In this document: positions 1 to 5,949 of the stretch, piece after piece
How the letters are laid out: the number at the start of each line of letters is the position of its first letter
How positions within the stretch are numbered: the stretch's first letter is position 1
DNA from: Patescibacteria group bacterium
Lineage (GTDB): Bacteria > Patescibacteriota > Microgenomatia > UBA10105 > UBA927
DNA: 10,843 bases
Direction of reading: 5' to 3'
NCBI GenBank assembly: GCA_003545435.1
Contig: DPYI01000072.1
Span: forward strand, 1-10,843
Program-made: the position numbers and the translations under genes
The notes under the pieces: model-generated
The model's database searches: none
What the model was told of the DNA's origin: nothing
Seen by the model: only the letters and a program-made list of their open reading frames with translations

Positions 1-987
1 TTTATTGATAAGGTCTTTAATCTCCCGAAGAACAGTGTCTTCCGAAATCGTCGGGAACAGTTCGAAAAACGCTTTGTTCTGGAGGAAACTGTTTTCCTGA
101 ATAAATTCAACGATCTTAATCTGCCGTTCGGATAGTGCTAATTGTTGTCCGCCCATGGAGCGTTTAATTTTAAGGTCAGTTGAAAGCGATTTTACTTTTT
201 CCTTGATCCGCGTCAGCTCAATTGCAAGCCCTTCAATAAAATATTCCAGCCAATACGTCATGTTGCCTTCCAGTTTAGCTACACTCTGCAGGGCATCATA
301 ATACTGCATCGGCTCCCGGTCATAGTATTCTTCAAGCGAGAAAAACCGCTTGATGTCATACCCGTCACGGAATAGTGAGAGCGTCGCGACGGCCCGCGCG
401 ACCCTTCCATTGCCGTCCAAAAAGGGATGAACCCGCACGACCTCATAATGCACTATCCCCGCCTTCATGGCGGGGGGCATTTCTTCAGGTTTCATTGAGT
501 TTGCCCATACCAGAAAATCAGAGATAAGATACGGGATCTCTACAGACGGAGGAGGCCGGAATGTAATTTCTCCGGTCTGGCTGTTTTTGACAACAACCTG
601 CGATTTCCGGTACTCACCGCACGTTTCTTCCGGCATGATCCGGTCGGTGATGAGGCTGTGCATGTGCTTGATGGTTTCTTCCGTTATTTCAGGCGCCTGG
701 AAATTTTCTATGAACTTGAGGACATTCCGATAATTGAGAACCTCCTGAATATCCCGTTCCCGGCCGACGATTTGAGCGCCGGCCAGCACTTTCTCCGCCT
801 CGGTAAAATTCAATTCATTGCCCTCAATATGTGTACCGTGATGGACGGTTCTCACAATTGCCTCTTCCCTGAATTTTGCTTCCCACGCAGGTACTAATGG
901 TGCGTTCTCAATAAGCTCTTTTGCCGCTTCTATGGTTCCGGTATATTTGAGGATTTTATTGGTAATGGAAAATTGGGGAGAATACAT
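1..987 (-). CDS. Fic family protein (AMPylator) with C-terminal winged helix, partial
   Basis: Read from the minus strand, this open frame gives 329 residues from ATG at 987 and leaves the window without a stop, so the C-terminus is missing. The Fic core motif HPFLDGNGR is at residues 187-195. Its histidine is the catalytic base, and the Asp and the Gly-Asn-Gly-Arg part bind metal and ATP phosphates. Fic enzymes transfer AMP from ATP to a hydroxyl group of a target protein. A GEYR motif (124-127) precedes the core, as in the common bacterial Fic type. An N-terminal THIEGN segment (52-57) matches the inhibitory helix of class II Fic proteins, but the residue four before the Glu is Gly rather than Ser/Thr. 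The C-terminal part (after about 280) looks like a DNA-binding winged helix. It lies downstream of recF, nnrD and an 80-aa gene on the same strand but has its own promoter. The target is unknown. Confidence 0.93.
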   Translation of the reverse strand, partial: MYSPQFSITNKILKYTGTIEAAKELIENAPLVPAWEAKFREEAIVRTVHHGTHIEGNELNFTEAEKVLAGAQIVGRERDIQEVLNYRNVLKFIENFQAPEITEETIKHMHSLITDRIMPEETCGEYRKSQVVVKNSQTGEITFRPPPSVEIPYLISDFLVWANSMKPEEMPPAMKAGIVHYEVVRVHPFLDGNGRVARAVATLSLFRDGYDIKRFFSLEEYYDREPMQYYDALQSVAKLEGNMTYWLEYFIEGLAIELTRIKEKVKSLSTDLKIKRSMGGQQLALSERQIKIVEFIQENSFLQNKAFFELFPTISEDTVLREIKDLINK

Positions 988-998
988 ACGATAGTCGT

Positions 999-1027
999 AT
1001 ATTAGTACGTCTGCGGAGAAAATGCAA
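999..1027 (-). promoter_or_regulatory. Promoter of the fic gene, near-leaderless
   Basis: On the minus strand, TTGCAT (1027-1022) is followed after 17 bases by TAATAT (1004-999). The predicted start of transcription is about position 992, only about five bases before the ATG at 987. No Shine-Dalgarno sequence fits in between. Confidence 0.5.
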
Positions 1028-1166
1028 GAATTACGCGGGGATAACCGAAGCTTGCGTCGTACAATAGATATTTTCAATACCGACGTCTATAAAATTTAAG
1101 TATTTCTATTTTTTACCCAACTATCATTAAGAGGCATGACTGATCAGTGTTCTGTTTTTTTCTATT

Positions 1167-1409
1167 CTATCCGTTAAGATTTAAGTGCTCATCACTTACC
1201 CATTCCGCTGCCACCTCATCCGGTCTTTGACCAAACAATCTAACTCTTCCTTCGTTATGCAATCCCATATGAGCTATCCGCATTCCAATTCCAACTCTAT
1301 GTCCTTCTTTGGTTTTATACGGGATTGCTGTGACCCTACCAAGTTGCCCCTGCTCTCCTTCATCAATAATACAAATGTCGTTGTGATCATTTGAAAGAAA
1401 CGTAGGCAT
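1167..1409 (-). CDS. Hypothetical protein, 80 aa
   Basis: I do not recognise this protein. It has 80 residues, no cysteine, no membrane segment and no signal peptide. It is rich in Gly, Asp, Glu and His, with alternating short hydrophobic stretches (ICIID, VTAIPY, HRVGIGMRIAHMG, RVRLFG) that suggest a small beta-rich fold. The start is well supported: AAGGAGG lies four bases before the ATG, a strong ribosome binding site that most other genes here lack. It begins 52 bases after the nnrD stop on the same strand and may be read from nnrD or from its own -10 box. The minus-strand sequence after its stop shows no clear terminator. Confidence 0.7.
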   Translation of the reverse strand: MPTFLSNDHNDICIIDEGEQGQLGRVTAIPYKTKEGHRVGIGMRIAHMGLHNEGRVRLFGQRPDEVAAEWVSDEHLNLNG

Positions 1410-1413
1410 ATAT

Positions 1414-1457
1414 CCTCCTTGTTTTAAACATTTTGTATTTAACCAAATGCTATTATA
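1414..1457 (-). promoter_or_regulatory. -10 box and strong Shine-Dalgarno of the 80-aa gene
   Basis: On the minus strand a consensus TATAAT lies at 1457-1452, and AAGGAGG at 1420-1414 precedes the ATG at 1409. No convincing -35 box is seen 16-18 bases upstream; a TTGACC at 1470-1465 is too close to serve. The predicted leader is about 36 bases. Confidence 0.45.
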
Positions 1458-1461
1458 CTAC

Positions 1462-2367
1462 TCAGGTCAATTCTTTCATTGTCGCTGGAATCTGATTTGC
1501 AAGATCAGTCGCATTAAAAAACGGTCCAACCTTCCGGTAAAGCTCATCCCCTGCTTTTTTGTTGATAAAACTTCCTGCAAGTGTTGAAACCCACGGGTCG
1601 TTTTTACAGGCAAGTGCCGCGATGAGTCCTGCAAGTACGTCTCCTGTCCCACCTTTGGTCATCCCCGCGTTTCCGCCTACAATAATCCTCGTTTCATCAC
1701 CATTGGACGCAATATCCTCTTTGCCTTTAAGAAGCATGATACAATTATGTTTTTTTGCGAATTGCATTACTTGTTCTTCGATTTTTAACTCTTGACTTGA
1801 AATTCTGAATTCTGAATTCTGAATTCTGAATTTAAGAGTTTCAAACTCTTGATGATGCGGAGTCAGTATCGCATTCTTTGGAATATTTTCCAGCTCGAGC
1901 ATTTGTAATGCTCCTGCGTCTATCACCCACTGCTTGCTTTTATGTTTCCGTAACAAATAATTAGTCAACGCTGCTGTGTGTATGCCTTCATCGGTAATTT
2001 TTTCTAATTCGACTAAATTTGAAATTTGAAATTTGAAATTTGAAATTTGCGAAGCTTCGTTTCGCATCATTCCCGGTCCAATCAATATGCAGTTATCTTC
2101 CTTAACGTACTCTTCAATATCCTCTCTCGGTACCACAATTCCATTCCTAAATTCTTTTTTCAATTCATGAACAATGGCATTATTTTCCGGAACCGAAGAG
2201 TAGTGCACGAGGTCAACGATCCGCGAGGCCACAGTGAGAGACCAGAGGCTTGCTGCATGGAACAGATGCGATCCGCCGACGATAAGAAGCCGTCCATTTT
2301 GGCCTTTATGAGAATCGGGTTTGGGTAATACTAACTTCTTTATTTTACCGAGAAGTTCTTCATCCAT
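1462..2367 (-). CDS. nnrD: ADP-dependent NAD(P)H-hydrate dehydratase (YjeF C-terminal type)
   Basis: This enzyme uses ADP to dehydrate the damaged cofactor NAD(P)HX back to NAD(P)H. The 301-residue frame from the ATG at 2367 carries the ribokinase-like signatures of the family: GRLLIVGGS (25-33), ILIGPGM (about 94-100), VIDAGAL (148-154), ILTPHHQE (167-174), LLKGKEDI and NAGMTKGGTGDVLAG (233-247), the last holding the catalytic Asp. The epimerase domain (NnrE), often fused at the N-terminus, is absent. An in-frame ATG 18 bases upstream exists, but the -10 box places the transcript start at 2367, so the shorter form is preferred. Two low-complexity insertions, SQISNFKFQISN (106-117) and KFRIQNSEFRIS (179-190), are translations of 7-bp repeat arrays and are foreign to the family. 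Without them the length is close to the usual ~280. Confidence 0.92.
   Translation of the reverse strand: MDEELLGKIKKLVLPKPDSHKGQNGRLLIVGGSHLFHAASLWSLTVASRIVDLVHYSSVPENNAIVHELKKEFRNGIVVPREDIEEYVKEDNCILIGPGMMRNEASQISNFKFQISNLVELEKITDEGIHTAALTNYLLRKHKSKQWVIDAGALQMLELENIPKNAILTPHHQEFETLKFRIQNSEFRISSQELKIEEQVMQFAKKHNCIMLLKGKEDIASNGDETRIIVGGNAGMTKGGTGDVLAGLIAALACKNDPWVSTLAGSFINKKAGDELYRKVGPFFNATDLANQIPATMKELT
1798..1833. repeat. Heptad repeat array inside nnrD (TGAATTC units)
   Basis: Five units are seen: an 8-base TGAAATTC, three TGAATTC and one TGAATTT, with an exact 7-base period after the first. On the coding (minus) strand it is translated as the FRIQNSEFRI segment of NnrD, with no stop in that frame. 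Confidence 0.9.
2015..2049. repeat. Heptad repeat array inside nnrD (AAATTTG units)
   Basis: Five perfect tandem copies of AAATTTG fill 35 bases, followed at once by the 10-bp palindrome CGAAGCTTCG (2050-2059). The array is read in nnrD as the SQISNFKFQISN segment. One added or lost unit would shift the frame. Confidence 0.95.
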
Positions 2368-2373
2368 AGGTAT

Positions 2374-2379
2374 ATTGTA
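2374..2379 (-). promoter_or_regulatory. -10 box giving a leaderless nnrD transcript
   Basis: On the minus strand TACAAT at 2379-2374 puts the expected transcript start seven bases downstream at 2367, which is the A of the preferred ATG. The -35 region is weak: the nearest match, TTGAGA, is 20 bases upstream. Confidence 0.4.
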
Positions 2380-2397
2380 TATCATCTCAGTTTAAAA

Positions 2398-2537
2398 AAT
2401 CTCAAATCGCAATTTTCAAATCACAAAGAAAAAGTAAATTACAAATCACGAATGAAAATTCAAAGTTATAATTTAAGAAATTTAGAATTTTTAAAATTTG
2501 AAATTTGTTTGAAAATTGAAAATTGGAATTTGAAAAT
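2398..2537. repeat. AT-rich heptad-based inverted repeat filling the recF-nnrD spacer
   Basis: The spacer between the recF stop and the nnrD start is nearly all A/T and built from CAAAT-type units in its left half and ATTTG-type units in its right half. The outermost 22 bases (2398-2419) match the reverse complement of 2516-2537 at 18 positions, with an 11-base exact core (2410-2420 with 2508-2518). The middle is looser. There is no gene here. It could fold in the recF transcript, but there is no GC-rich stem with a U-tract as in a classical terminator. Confidence 0.7.
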
Positions 2538-3703
2538 TATCCTATGGGCAATCGGATAATCTTTACGTCTTTCATTGACTTGAATAGTTGTATTACTTCA
2601 TTCTCCGCCGACGTTATAATCGTCTGCTGGTTATCAATAATCGAAAGCACAATGGTTCTGCACTCCTGGTCAAGTTCAGAAAAAATATCATCCAGTAAAA
2701 GGATTGGGCGCTCTTCTGTTTGGTCCTCAATATACGAAAATTCCGCAAGCTTCAACCAAAGAACCGCAAGTCTTTGTTCTCCCCTGCTTCCAAATCTAGA
2801 CACGTCACGATATGTTCCTTGTTGGTCATTGCCTGCCCGCCATCGACTCTTGTCGAAGGCAAGTGCAGGCGGGTGATTTGTCCGCCAGCCGGCGGATTGT
2901 GATTTTGTGACGATAAAATCGTCCCGCTGCGGTCCCACAAGTGTTGATTTGGCTGCCACTTCCTCATCCCTATATTCATCCAAACGCGATTGGGAAATAA
3001 TACTTTTATCATAGATAAGCCGGTAATAGAAATCGTCAAGAACATACATGTTGATATAATTTATAAACGCCTGTCTTTTGTCTGTAAGATACGAACCGGA
3101 TTTTATACATAGTTGATTCCAAAACAGAAGCTGAGATCTTCCTGCTTTTCCTTCGTTGATACAATCTAATAATTTATTCCGCTGACGCAAACCCCGTTCG
3201 TAGGACAATAAATTTCTTCGATATTCGCGGTCCGTCTGAATCAATACGCTATTAAGATATTGTCTTCTCAAAGACGGACTGTCAGTCACGAGTTCCAAAT
3301 CCCCGGGAGAAAACAGTACAGCGCGTACGTTTCCGACAAAGTCAATTTGCCGCCGGGGAACACCATTGACCAAATACTTTTTCATCGGCGCTTTTTCTCC
3401 ATTTACTTCCCCTGTCGTAATCACCAACTCTAATCGCGTCTTGTCATCCCGCACTTGATGCGGGATCTTGTTTTGATTTAAAATTTGCGCGCTAATCCGC
3501 GCAATCTCCCCTCCCCATCTCACCATGTCGCTTTCCTTTTGTGCCCGAAAACTTTTCCCGGTTGCCAGACAATATATTCCCTCTAACATATTTGTCTTGC
3601 CGGAAGTATTCGGTCCAATGATAAGAGTCACGGTTGAAGAAAATTGAAATATTTCCTTTGCATAGGACCGGAACTGTTGCAAAACTAATGTTTCAATTTT
3701 CAT
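2537..3703 (-). CDS. recF: DNA replication and repair protein RecF, with two in-frame repeat insertions
   Basis: RecF is an SMC-like ATPase that helps load RecA at single-stranded gaps, together with RecR and RecO. The 388-residue frame has Walker A GPNTSGKT (30-37), the GPQRDDF segment (257-263), the ABC signature GSRGEQR (305-311) and Walker B with LLLDDIFSELD (335-345). About 28 extra residues lie between GPQRDDF and the signature, where RecF normally has about a dozen. They are the translation of GC-rich palindromes at 2831-2896. A second insertion, IPHQVRDD (80-87), comes from a 21-bp palindrome. All ATPase motifs are intact, so the protein is probably active. The ATG at 3703 fits the -10 box better than the GTG six bases upstream. 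It stands divergent to the rpmH cluster, but dnaA and dnaN do not lie between them. Confidence 0.95.
   Translation of the reverse strand: MKIETLVLQQFRSYAKEIFQFSSTVTLIIGPNTSGKTNMLEGIYCLATGKSFRAQKESDMVRWGGEIARISAQILNQNKIPHQVRDDKTRLELVITTGEVNGEKAPMKKYLVNGVPRRQIDFVGNVRAVLFSPGDLELVTDSPSLRRQYLNSVLIQTDREYRRNLLSYERGLRQRNKLLDCINEGKAGRSQLLFWNQLCIKSGSYLTDKRQAFINYINMYVLDDFYYRLIYDKSIISQSRLDEYRDEEVAAKSTLVGPQRDDFIVTKSQSAGWRTNHPPALAFDKSRWRAGNDQQGTYRDVSRFGSRGEQRLAVLWLKLAEFSYIEDQTEERPILLLDDIFSELDQECRTIVLSIIDNQQTIITSAENEVIQLFKSMKDVKIIRLPIG
2831..2896. repeat. GC-rich palindromic elements embedded in recF
   Basis: A ~52-bp element (2831-2882) starts with GCCTGCCCGCC and carries the complementary GCAGGCGGG (2865-2873). 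Between them is a small stem, CTTGTC / GGCAAG, around a GAA loop. A second palindrome follows at 2881-2896, arms TCCGCC and GGCGGA around AGCC. A second copy of the 52-bp element lies at 9909-9960, identical at 47 of 52 positions by hand count. recF reads the element in the sense opposite to that used by the ligase gene. Confidence 0.9.
3446..3466. repeat. 21-bp palindrome embedded in recF
   Basis: Perfect 8-bp arms ATCCCGCA (3446-3453) and TGCGGGAT (3459-3466) surround a 5-base loop. On the minus strand it encodes most of IPHQVRDD, a peptide not expected in RecF. The length is a multiple of three. Confidence 0.85.
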
Positions 3704-3710
3704 CGTCACA

Positions 3711-3718
3711 ATTGTACC
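3711..3718 (-). promoter_or_regulatory. Extended -10 of recF, leaderless
   Basis: On the minus strand TG-G-TACAAT (-10 at 3716-3711, TG at 3719-3718) is an extended -10 box. The predicted transcript start is 3704, one base before the ATG at 3703. No good -35 is visible, which is common with extended -10 boxes. Confidence 0.5.
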
Positions 3719-3753
3719 ATCTTTTACAAAAACGCTCTTTCCCTGTATGGTAT

Positions 3754-3785
3754 ATACCCTTCACAATCTGAATTGTTACGGGTAT
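3754..3785. promoter_or_regulatory. 32-bp imperfect palindrome in the recF / 70-aa gene control region
   Basis: Arms ATACCC (3754-3759) and GGGTAT (3780-3785), plus inner arms ACAAT (3763-3767) and ATTGT (3772-3776), are placed symmetrically around a CTGA centre. Only part of the 3-base segments between arms fails to pair. It lies upstream of both divergent genes and could be an operator. No regulator is identified. Confidence 0.5.
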
Positions 3786-3807
3786 CCACCCCTCTAAGCC
3801 GTTTTGA

Positions 3808-3833
3808 CAACTTTTTCCTATAGGAAAAAGTTG
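3808..3833. promoter_or_regulatory. 26-bp perfect palindrome overlapping the -35 of the 70-aa gene
   Basis: Half-site CAACTTTTTCCTA (3808-3820) is followed directly by its exact reverse complement (3821-3833). It has no loop, so an operator for a dimeric regulator is more likely than an RNA hairpin. It overlaps the -35 box at 3831-3836. Confidence 0.65.
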
Positions 3834-3873
3834 CAAACCGGCGTAAGATGGGTATACTTACGTTATAGGAGGT
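3831..3873 (+). promoter_or_regulatory. Promoter and Shine-Dalgarno of the 70-aa gene
   Basis: TTGCAA (3831-3836) and TATACT (3853-3858) are separated by 16 bases, giving a transcript start near 3865. AGGAGG at 3867-3872 stands nine bases before the ATG at 3882. This is one of only two strong ribosome binding sites in the window. Confidence 0.6.
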
Positions 3874-3881
3874 AAACTTTT

Positions 3882-4094
3882 ATGATTGAAAATACACCTG
3901 GTAAAATCTCTATGGTGGAAACAATAAAAAGCGGGGCAAGACGCTTAGCTGAATATTTAAAACCAGACCAACCAGAAGGAGTTATACATTTGGATGCTGA
4001 GGATCAAAAAGCTATTACCCAAATAACCCAAAAAGGTATAAGTTATTTTATTGTTGTTGATAGTCAACAACCCCCGAGCTTGGATCAGGTCTAG
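3882..4094 (+). CDS. Hypothetical protein, 70 aa
   Basis: I do not recognise this protein. It has 70 residues with a basic amphipathic N-terminal stretch (about 8-27, with GARRLAEYLK), a middle DAEDQKAITQITQKG and a hydrophobic beta-like strand YFIVVD (55-60), and ends in a Pro/Gln-rich tail. There is no signal peptide, membrane segment or cysteine. The gene is supported by a promoter, a 26-bp palindromic operator-like site and AGGAGG nine bases before ATG. It occupies the place between recF and rpmH where dnaA and dnaN often lie, but it resembles neither. The strong initiation signals suggest high, regulated expression. Confidence 0.72.
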   Translation: MIENTPGKISMVETIKSGARRLAEYLKPDQPEGVIHLDAEDQKAITQITQKGISYFIVVDSQQPPSLDQV

Positions 4095-4188
4095 CCGACC
4101 GTGGCGCTCATCTCCAATCATGTGCTCATTATGTTTCTAATCTCGTGCTAATCCTGTCTCTAACATAGAAAGAGGTATGAATTGTGTC

Positions 4189-4218
4189 TGGACAATCGAA
4201 ACTAGATAACGGTATAAT
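4189..4218 (+). promoter_or_regulatory. Promoter of the rpmH operon, leaderless
   Basis: TGGACA (4189-4194) and a consensus TATAAT (4213-4218) are 18 bases apart. The expected transcript start, 4225, is three bases before the rpmH ATG at 4228. The rest of the spacer after the 70-aa gene (4095-4188) shows no other feature. Confidence 0.6.
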
Positions 4219-4227
4219 AAATGAATT

Positions 4228-4368
4228 ATGGCAATGAAGCACGTCTACCAGCCAAAAAAGAAAAAAAGGATCCGCAAGCACGGATTCAGAGAGCGTATGA
4301 AAAGCGTCGGCGGCCGCAAAGTCCTCAAACGCCGAAGGTTAACCGGAAGAAAACGATTAACCATATAG
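4228..4368 (+). CDS. rpmH: 50S ribosomal protein L34
   Basis: The 46-residue, very basic product matches L34 throughout: YQPKKKKRIRKHGF, then RMKSVGGRKVLKRRR and the end GRKRLTI. L34 is a small protein of the large ribosomal subunit. The ATG at 4228 gives an N-terminus of MAMKHVYQP; the second ATG six bases on would give the more usual length, and either could be used. The coding sequence is followed after three bases by the start of a transporter gene, so the two are surely cotranscribed. In most bacteria the next gene is rnpA. Confidence 0.97.
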   Translation: MAMKHVYQPKKKKRIRKHGFRERMKSVGGRKVLKRRRLTGRKRLTI

Positions 4369-4371
4369 TGT

Positions 4372-5556
4372 ATGTCCTTTTCTTCTGAAGAGAAAAAACT
4401 TATTCTCATCCAAAGTTTCTACTTCTTTGCCGTCGCGCTTGCCGATATATTTGTAACGGTTTTTTTCTTCTCACACGGTACGTTTCAAACACCGGTTCTA
4501 TATCAGATTATCCGCATATGGGTATTTTTGGGAATATTTATTTTATCAGGTTTGATATTTAATAAAGTACGGTCCGGTACTATCATAAAAATTGGTCTTT
4601 TTATATTTGCGGTTTTTTATTTTTTTCTGTTTCTTTTGAAAGAACGCTCCATTACATACATAATTCCGTTAAGTGTTCTCAATGGTGTTGCCATGGGCTG
4701 TTTTTGGTCCGGATACAACCTCAACCAATATATCTATTCCAATCAGAAAAAACGTATCTCTTTTTTCGGATCCTCGCTTATAGCGATCCAATTATTCCAA
4801 TCCATTGCTCCGTTCTTAGGAGGAGCGATCATTACCACAACCAGTTCACGCTATTCACTTCGTGTAGGATATGGAGTCCTTTTTCTTGCCGTCAGTGTTA
4901 TCATTGCATTAATTATATTTCTGGTTGGAAAACTTCCGGATCACGAACGGCTTACATTTTCTATATCTCATATTTTTTCCCACAGACGAACATTGGTATG
5001 GAAAAAAATACTTCTCCAACAATTTTTCCTTGGTATGTTTGATATGCCGGGAAATACCATAGTCGGAATCCTTATCTATCTTGTAATAAAAAAAGAATTC
5101 TTACTGGGAATCACCCAAACTGCATCCGTTCTGATATCCATTCTTGGAACCCTTCTTGCTATCCGGCTTCTCCATAAATCTTCCCGGTTCTATTGGATCG
5201 GGATCGTGGGTATAAGCCTCGGCTATTTTGTGTTTGGGTTATTCCAGTCTCCGAAAGGGGTTCTTCTCTATATTATTCTCATCGGTCTTACGTCTCCGTT
5301 TATGAATACGTGGGTCCCTACGGTGTATTACCGCGCAATGGACAGCGTCTCCGGTCATTGGAAAGAAAAATATCATTTACTGTTTGAACGGGACGTTTCT
5401 CTGGCATTTGGCCGGCTTTTCAGTTACACGCTTATTTTTCTTTTTATACATCCCTCAAATCAAATTACTCTTGCTCGGTATGCAGTTTTCTTGCTGCCAA
5501 TACCACCGCTCCTGCTGGGATTTGCGCTCAGGGAAGAGAAAACTAAAAAACTTTAA
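4372..5556 (+). CDS. Major facilitator superfamily-like transporter
   Basis: The 394-residue product is very hydrophobic, with about ten to twelve membrane segments by eye, in two halves separated by a basic cytoplasmic loop near residues 195-215 (around HIFSHRRTLVWKK). Features fitting the major facilitator fold are a first helix ending in an acidic residue (LADIF), a basic loop after the second helix (FNKVRSG) and repeated Gly-rich helices such as LNGVAMGCFWSGYN. The substrate cannot be told. It starts three bases after the rpmH stop and ends 30 bases before the rnpA ATG, splitting a pair that is adjacent in most bacteria. It is probably translated from the rpmH transcript. Confidence 0.78.
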   Translation: MSFSSEEKKLILIQSFYFFAVALADIFVTVFFFSHGTFQTPVLYQIIRIWVFLGIFILSGLIFNKVRSGTIIKIGLFIFAVFYFFLFLLKERSITYIIPLSVLNGVAMGCFWSGYNLNQYIYSNQKKRISFFGSSLIAIQLFQSIAPFLGGAIITTTSSRYSLRVGYGVLFLAVSVIIALIIFLVGKLPDHERLTFSISHIFSHRRTLVWKKILLQQFFLGMFDMPGNTIVGILIYLVIKKEFLLGITQTASVLISILGTLLAIRLLHKSSRFYWIGIVGISLGYFVFGLFQSPKGVLLYIILIGLTSPFMNTWVPTVYYRAMDSVSGHWKEKYHLLFERDVSLAFGRLFSYTLIFLFIHPSNQITLARYAVFLLPIPPLLLGFALREEKTKKL

Positions 5557-5574
5557 GCAAAGGCAGATTTGTCC

Positions 5575-5580
5575 TATACT
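5575..5580 (+). promoter_or_regulatory. -10 box of rnpA, leaderless
   Basis: TATACT at 5575-5580 puts the predicted transcript start at 5587, exactly the A of the rnpA ATG. The -35 region (TTTAAG at 5552-5557) is a poor match. This would give rnpA a promoter independent of the rpmH-transporter transcript. Confidence 0.45.
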
Positions 5581-5586
5581 ATTCTT

Positions 5587-5934
5587 ATGTTTCCAAAACC
5601 CAACCGCCTCCCCAGCGAAGCATTCACGCGGGTTTTCCGGACCGGCAAGCGCATACATGGTGAAATTTTTGGTGTGATAGCGGCGCCAAATTCCCAACCA
5701 TTAAGCCGTTTCGCAGTCTGGGTAGGAGTGAAAATTGACAAACGCGCGACGAAAAGAAACCGCATGAAACGGCTGGTACGGGAAGCTGTTCGCCACCTGC
5801 TCCCTACTATAAAACCAGGTTTTGACTGTATCATCATCGCCAAGAAAAATTTTTCTGAAAAAAAAGGGGGGGTCGAACATTCATTGCAGGAGCTATTAAC
5901 ACGACTTAATCTCTCCAACAATGTAACAATGTAA
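5587..5934 (+). CDS. rnpA: Ribonuclease P protein component
   Basis: RnpA binds the RNase P RNA and helps it process the 5' ends of tRNA precursors. The 115-residue product has the N-terminal LPSEAFTRVFRTGKR, a central strand set (FAVWVGVKI) and the RNR signature KRATKRNRMKRLVREAVR (about 52-69), then FDCIIIAKKN. I chose the ATG at 5587 because the family start (RL..F..V...GKR) is close behind it and a -10 box points to it. An in-frame TTG 18 bases upstream is less likely. A run of eight A followed by seven G (5858-5872) lies in frame near the end. The stop codon lies within an 8-bp repeat shared with the start of yidD. Confidence 0.96.
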   Translation: MFPKPNRLPSEAFTRVFRTGKRIHGEIFGVIAAPNSQPLSRFAVWVGVKIDKRATKRNRMKRLVREAVRHLLPTIKPGFDCIIIAKKNFSEKKGGVEHSLQELLTRLNLSNNVTM

Positions 5935-5949
5935 CAATGAAACAATTTG
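5918..5949. repeat. Four 8-bp units spanning the rnpA-yidD junction
   Basis: ACAATGTA twice, then ACAATGAA and ACAATTTG. The repeat supplies the rnpA stop (5932-5934) and, two bases later, the yidD start (5937). Confidence 0.8.

Noticed and set aside
467..897. Plus-strand open frames opposite the Fic gene
   Set aside because: They lie antisense to a well-supported Fic coding frame, have no start signals and show biased, low-complexity composition.
1139..1161. ACTGATCAGT palindrome followed by a T-run, as a terminator
   Set aside because: The T-run follows on the plus strand, but no plus-strand gene lies upstream, and the palindrome has no loop. On the minus strand no U-tract follows it.
2015..2049. 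Short direct repeats considered as a CRISPR array
   Set aside because: The 7-bp units are directly adjacent with no unique spacers, and no cas genes are present.
2752..3045. Alternative minus-strand frame inside recF, as a sign of a frameshift
   Set aside because: The RecF frame is open throughout with all motifs in order, and the other frame is explained by the GC-rich repeat.
3710..3881. Replication origin with DnaA boxes
   Set aside because: The location is suggestive, but I find no good TTATCCACA match; GTATCCACC at 3782-3790 differs at two or more positions, and dnaA and dnaN are absent.
4095..4188. Small RNA or tRNA in the spacer before rpmH
   Set aside because: No cloverleaf or stable hairpin could be seen.
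5574..5945. Minus-strand open frame opposite rnpA
   Set aside because: It is a shadow of rnpA, which has the RNR motif and conserved neighbours.
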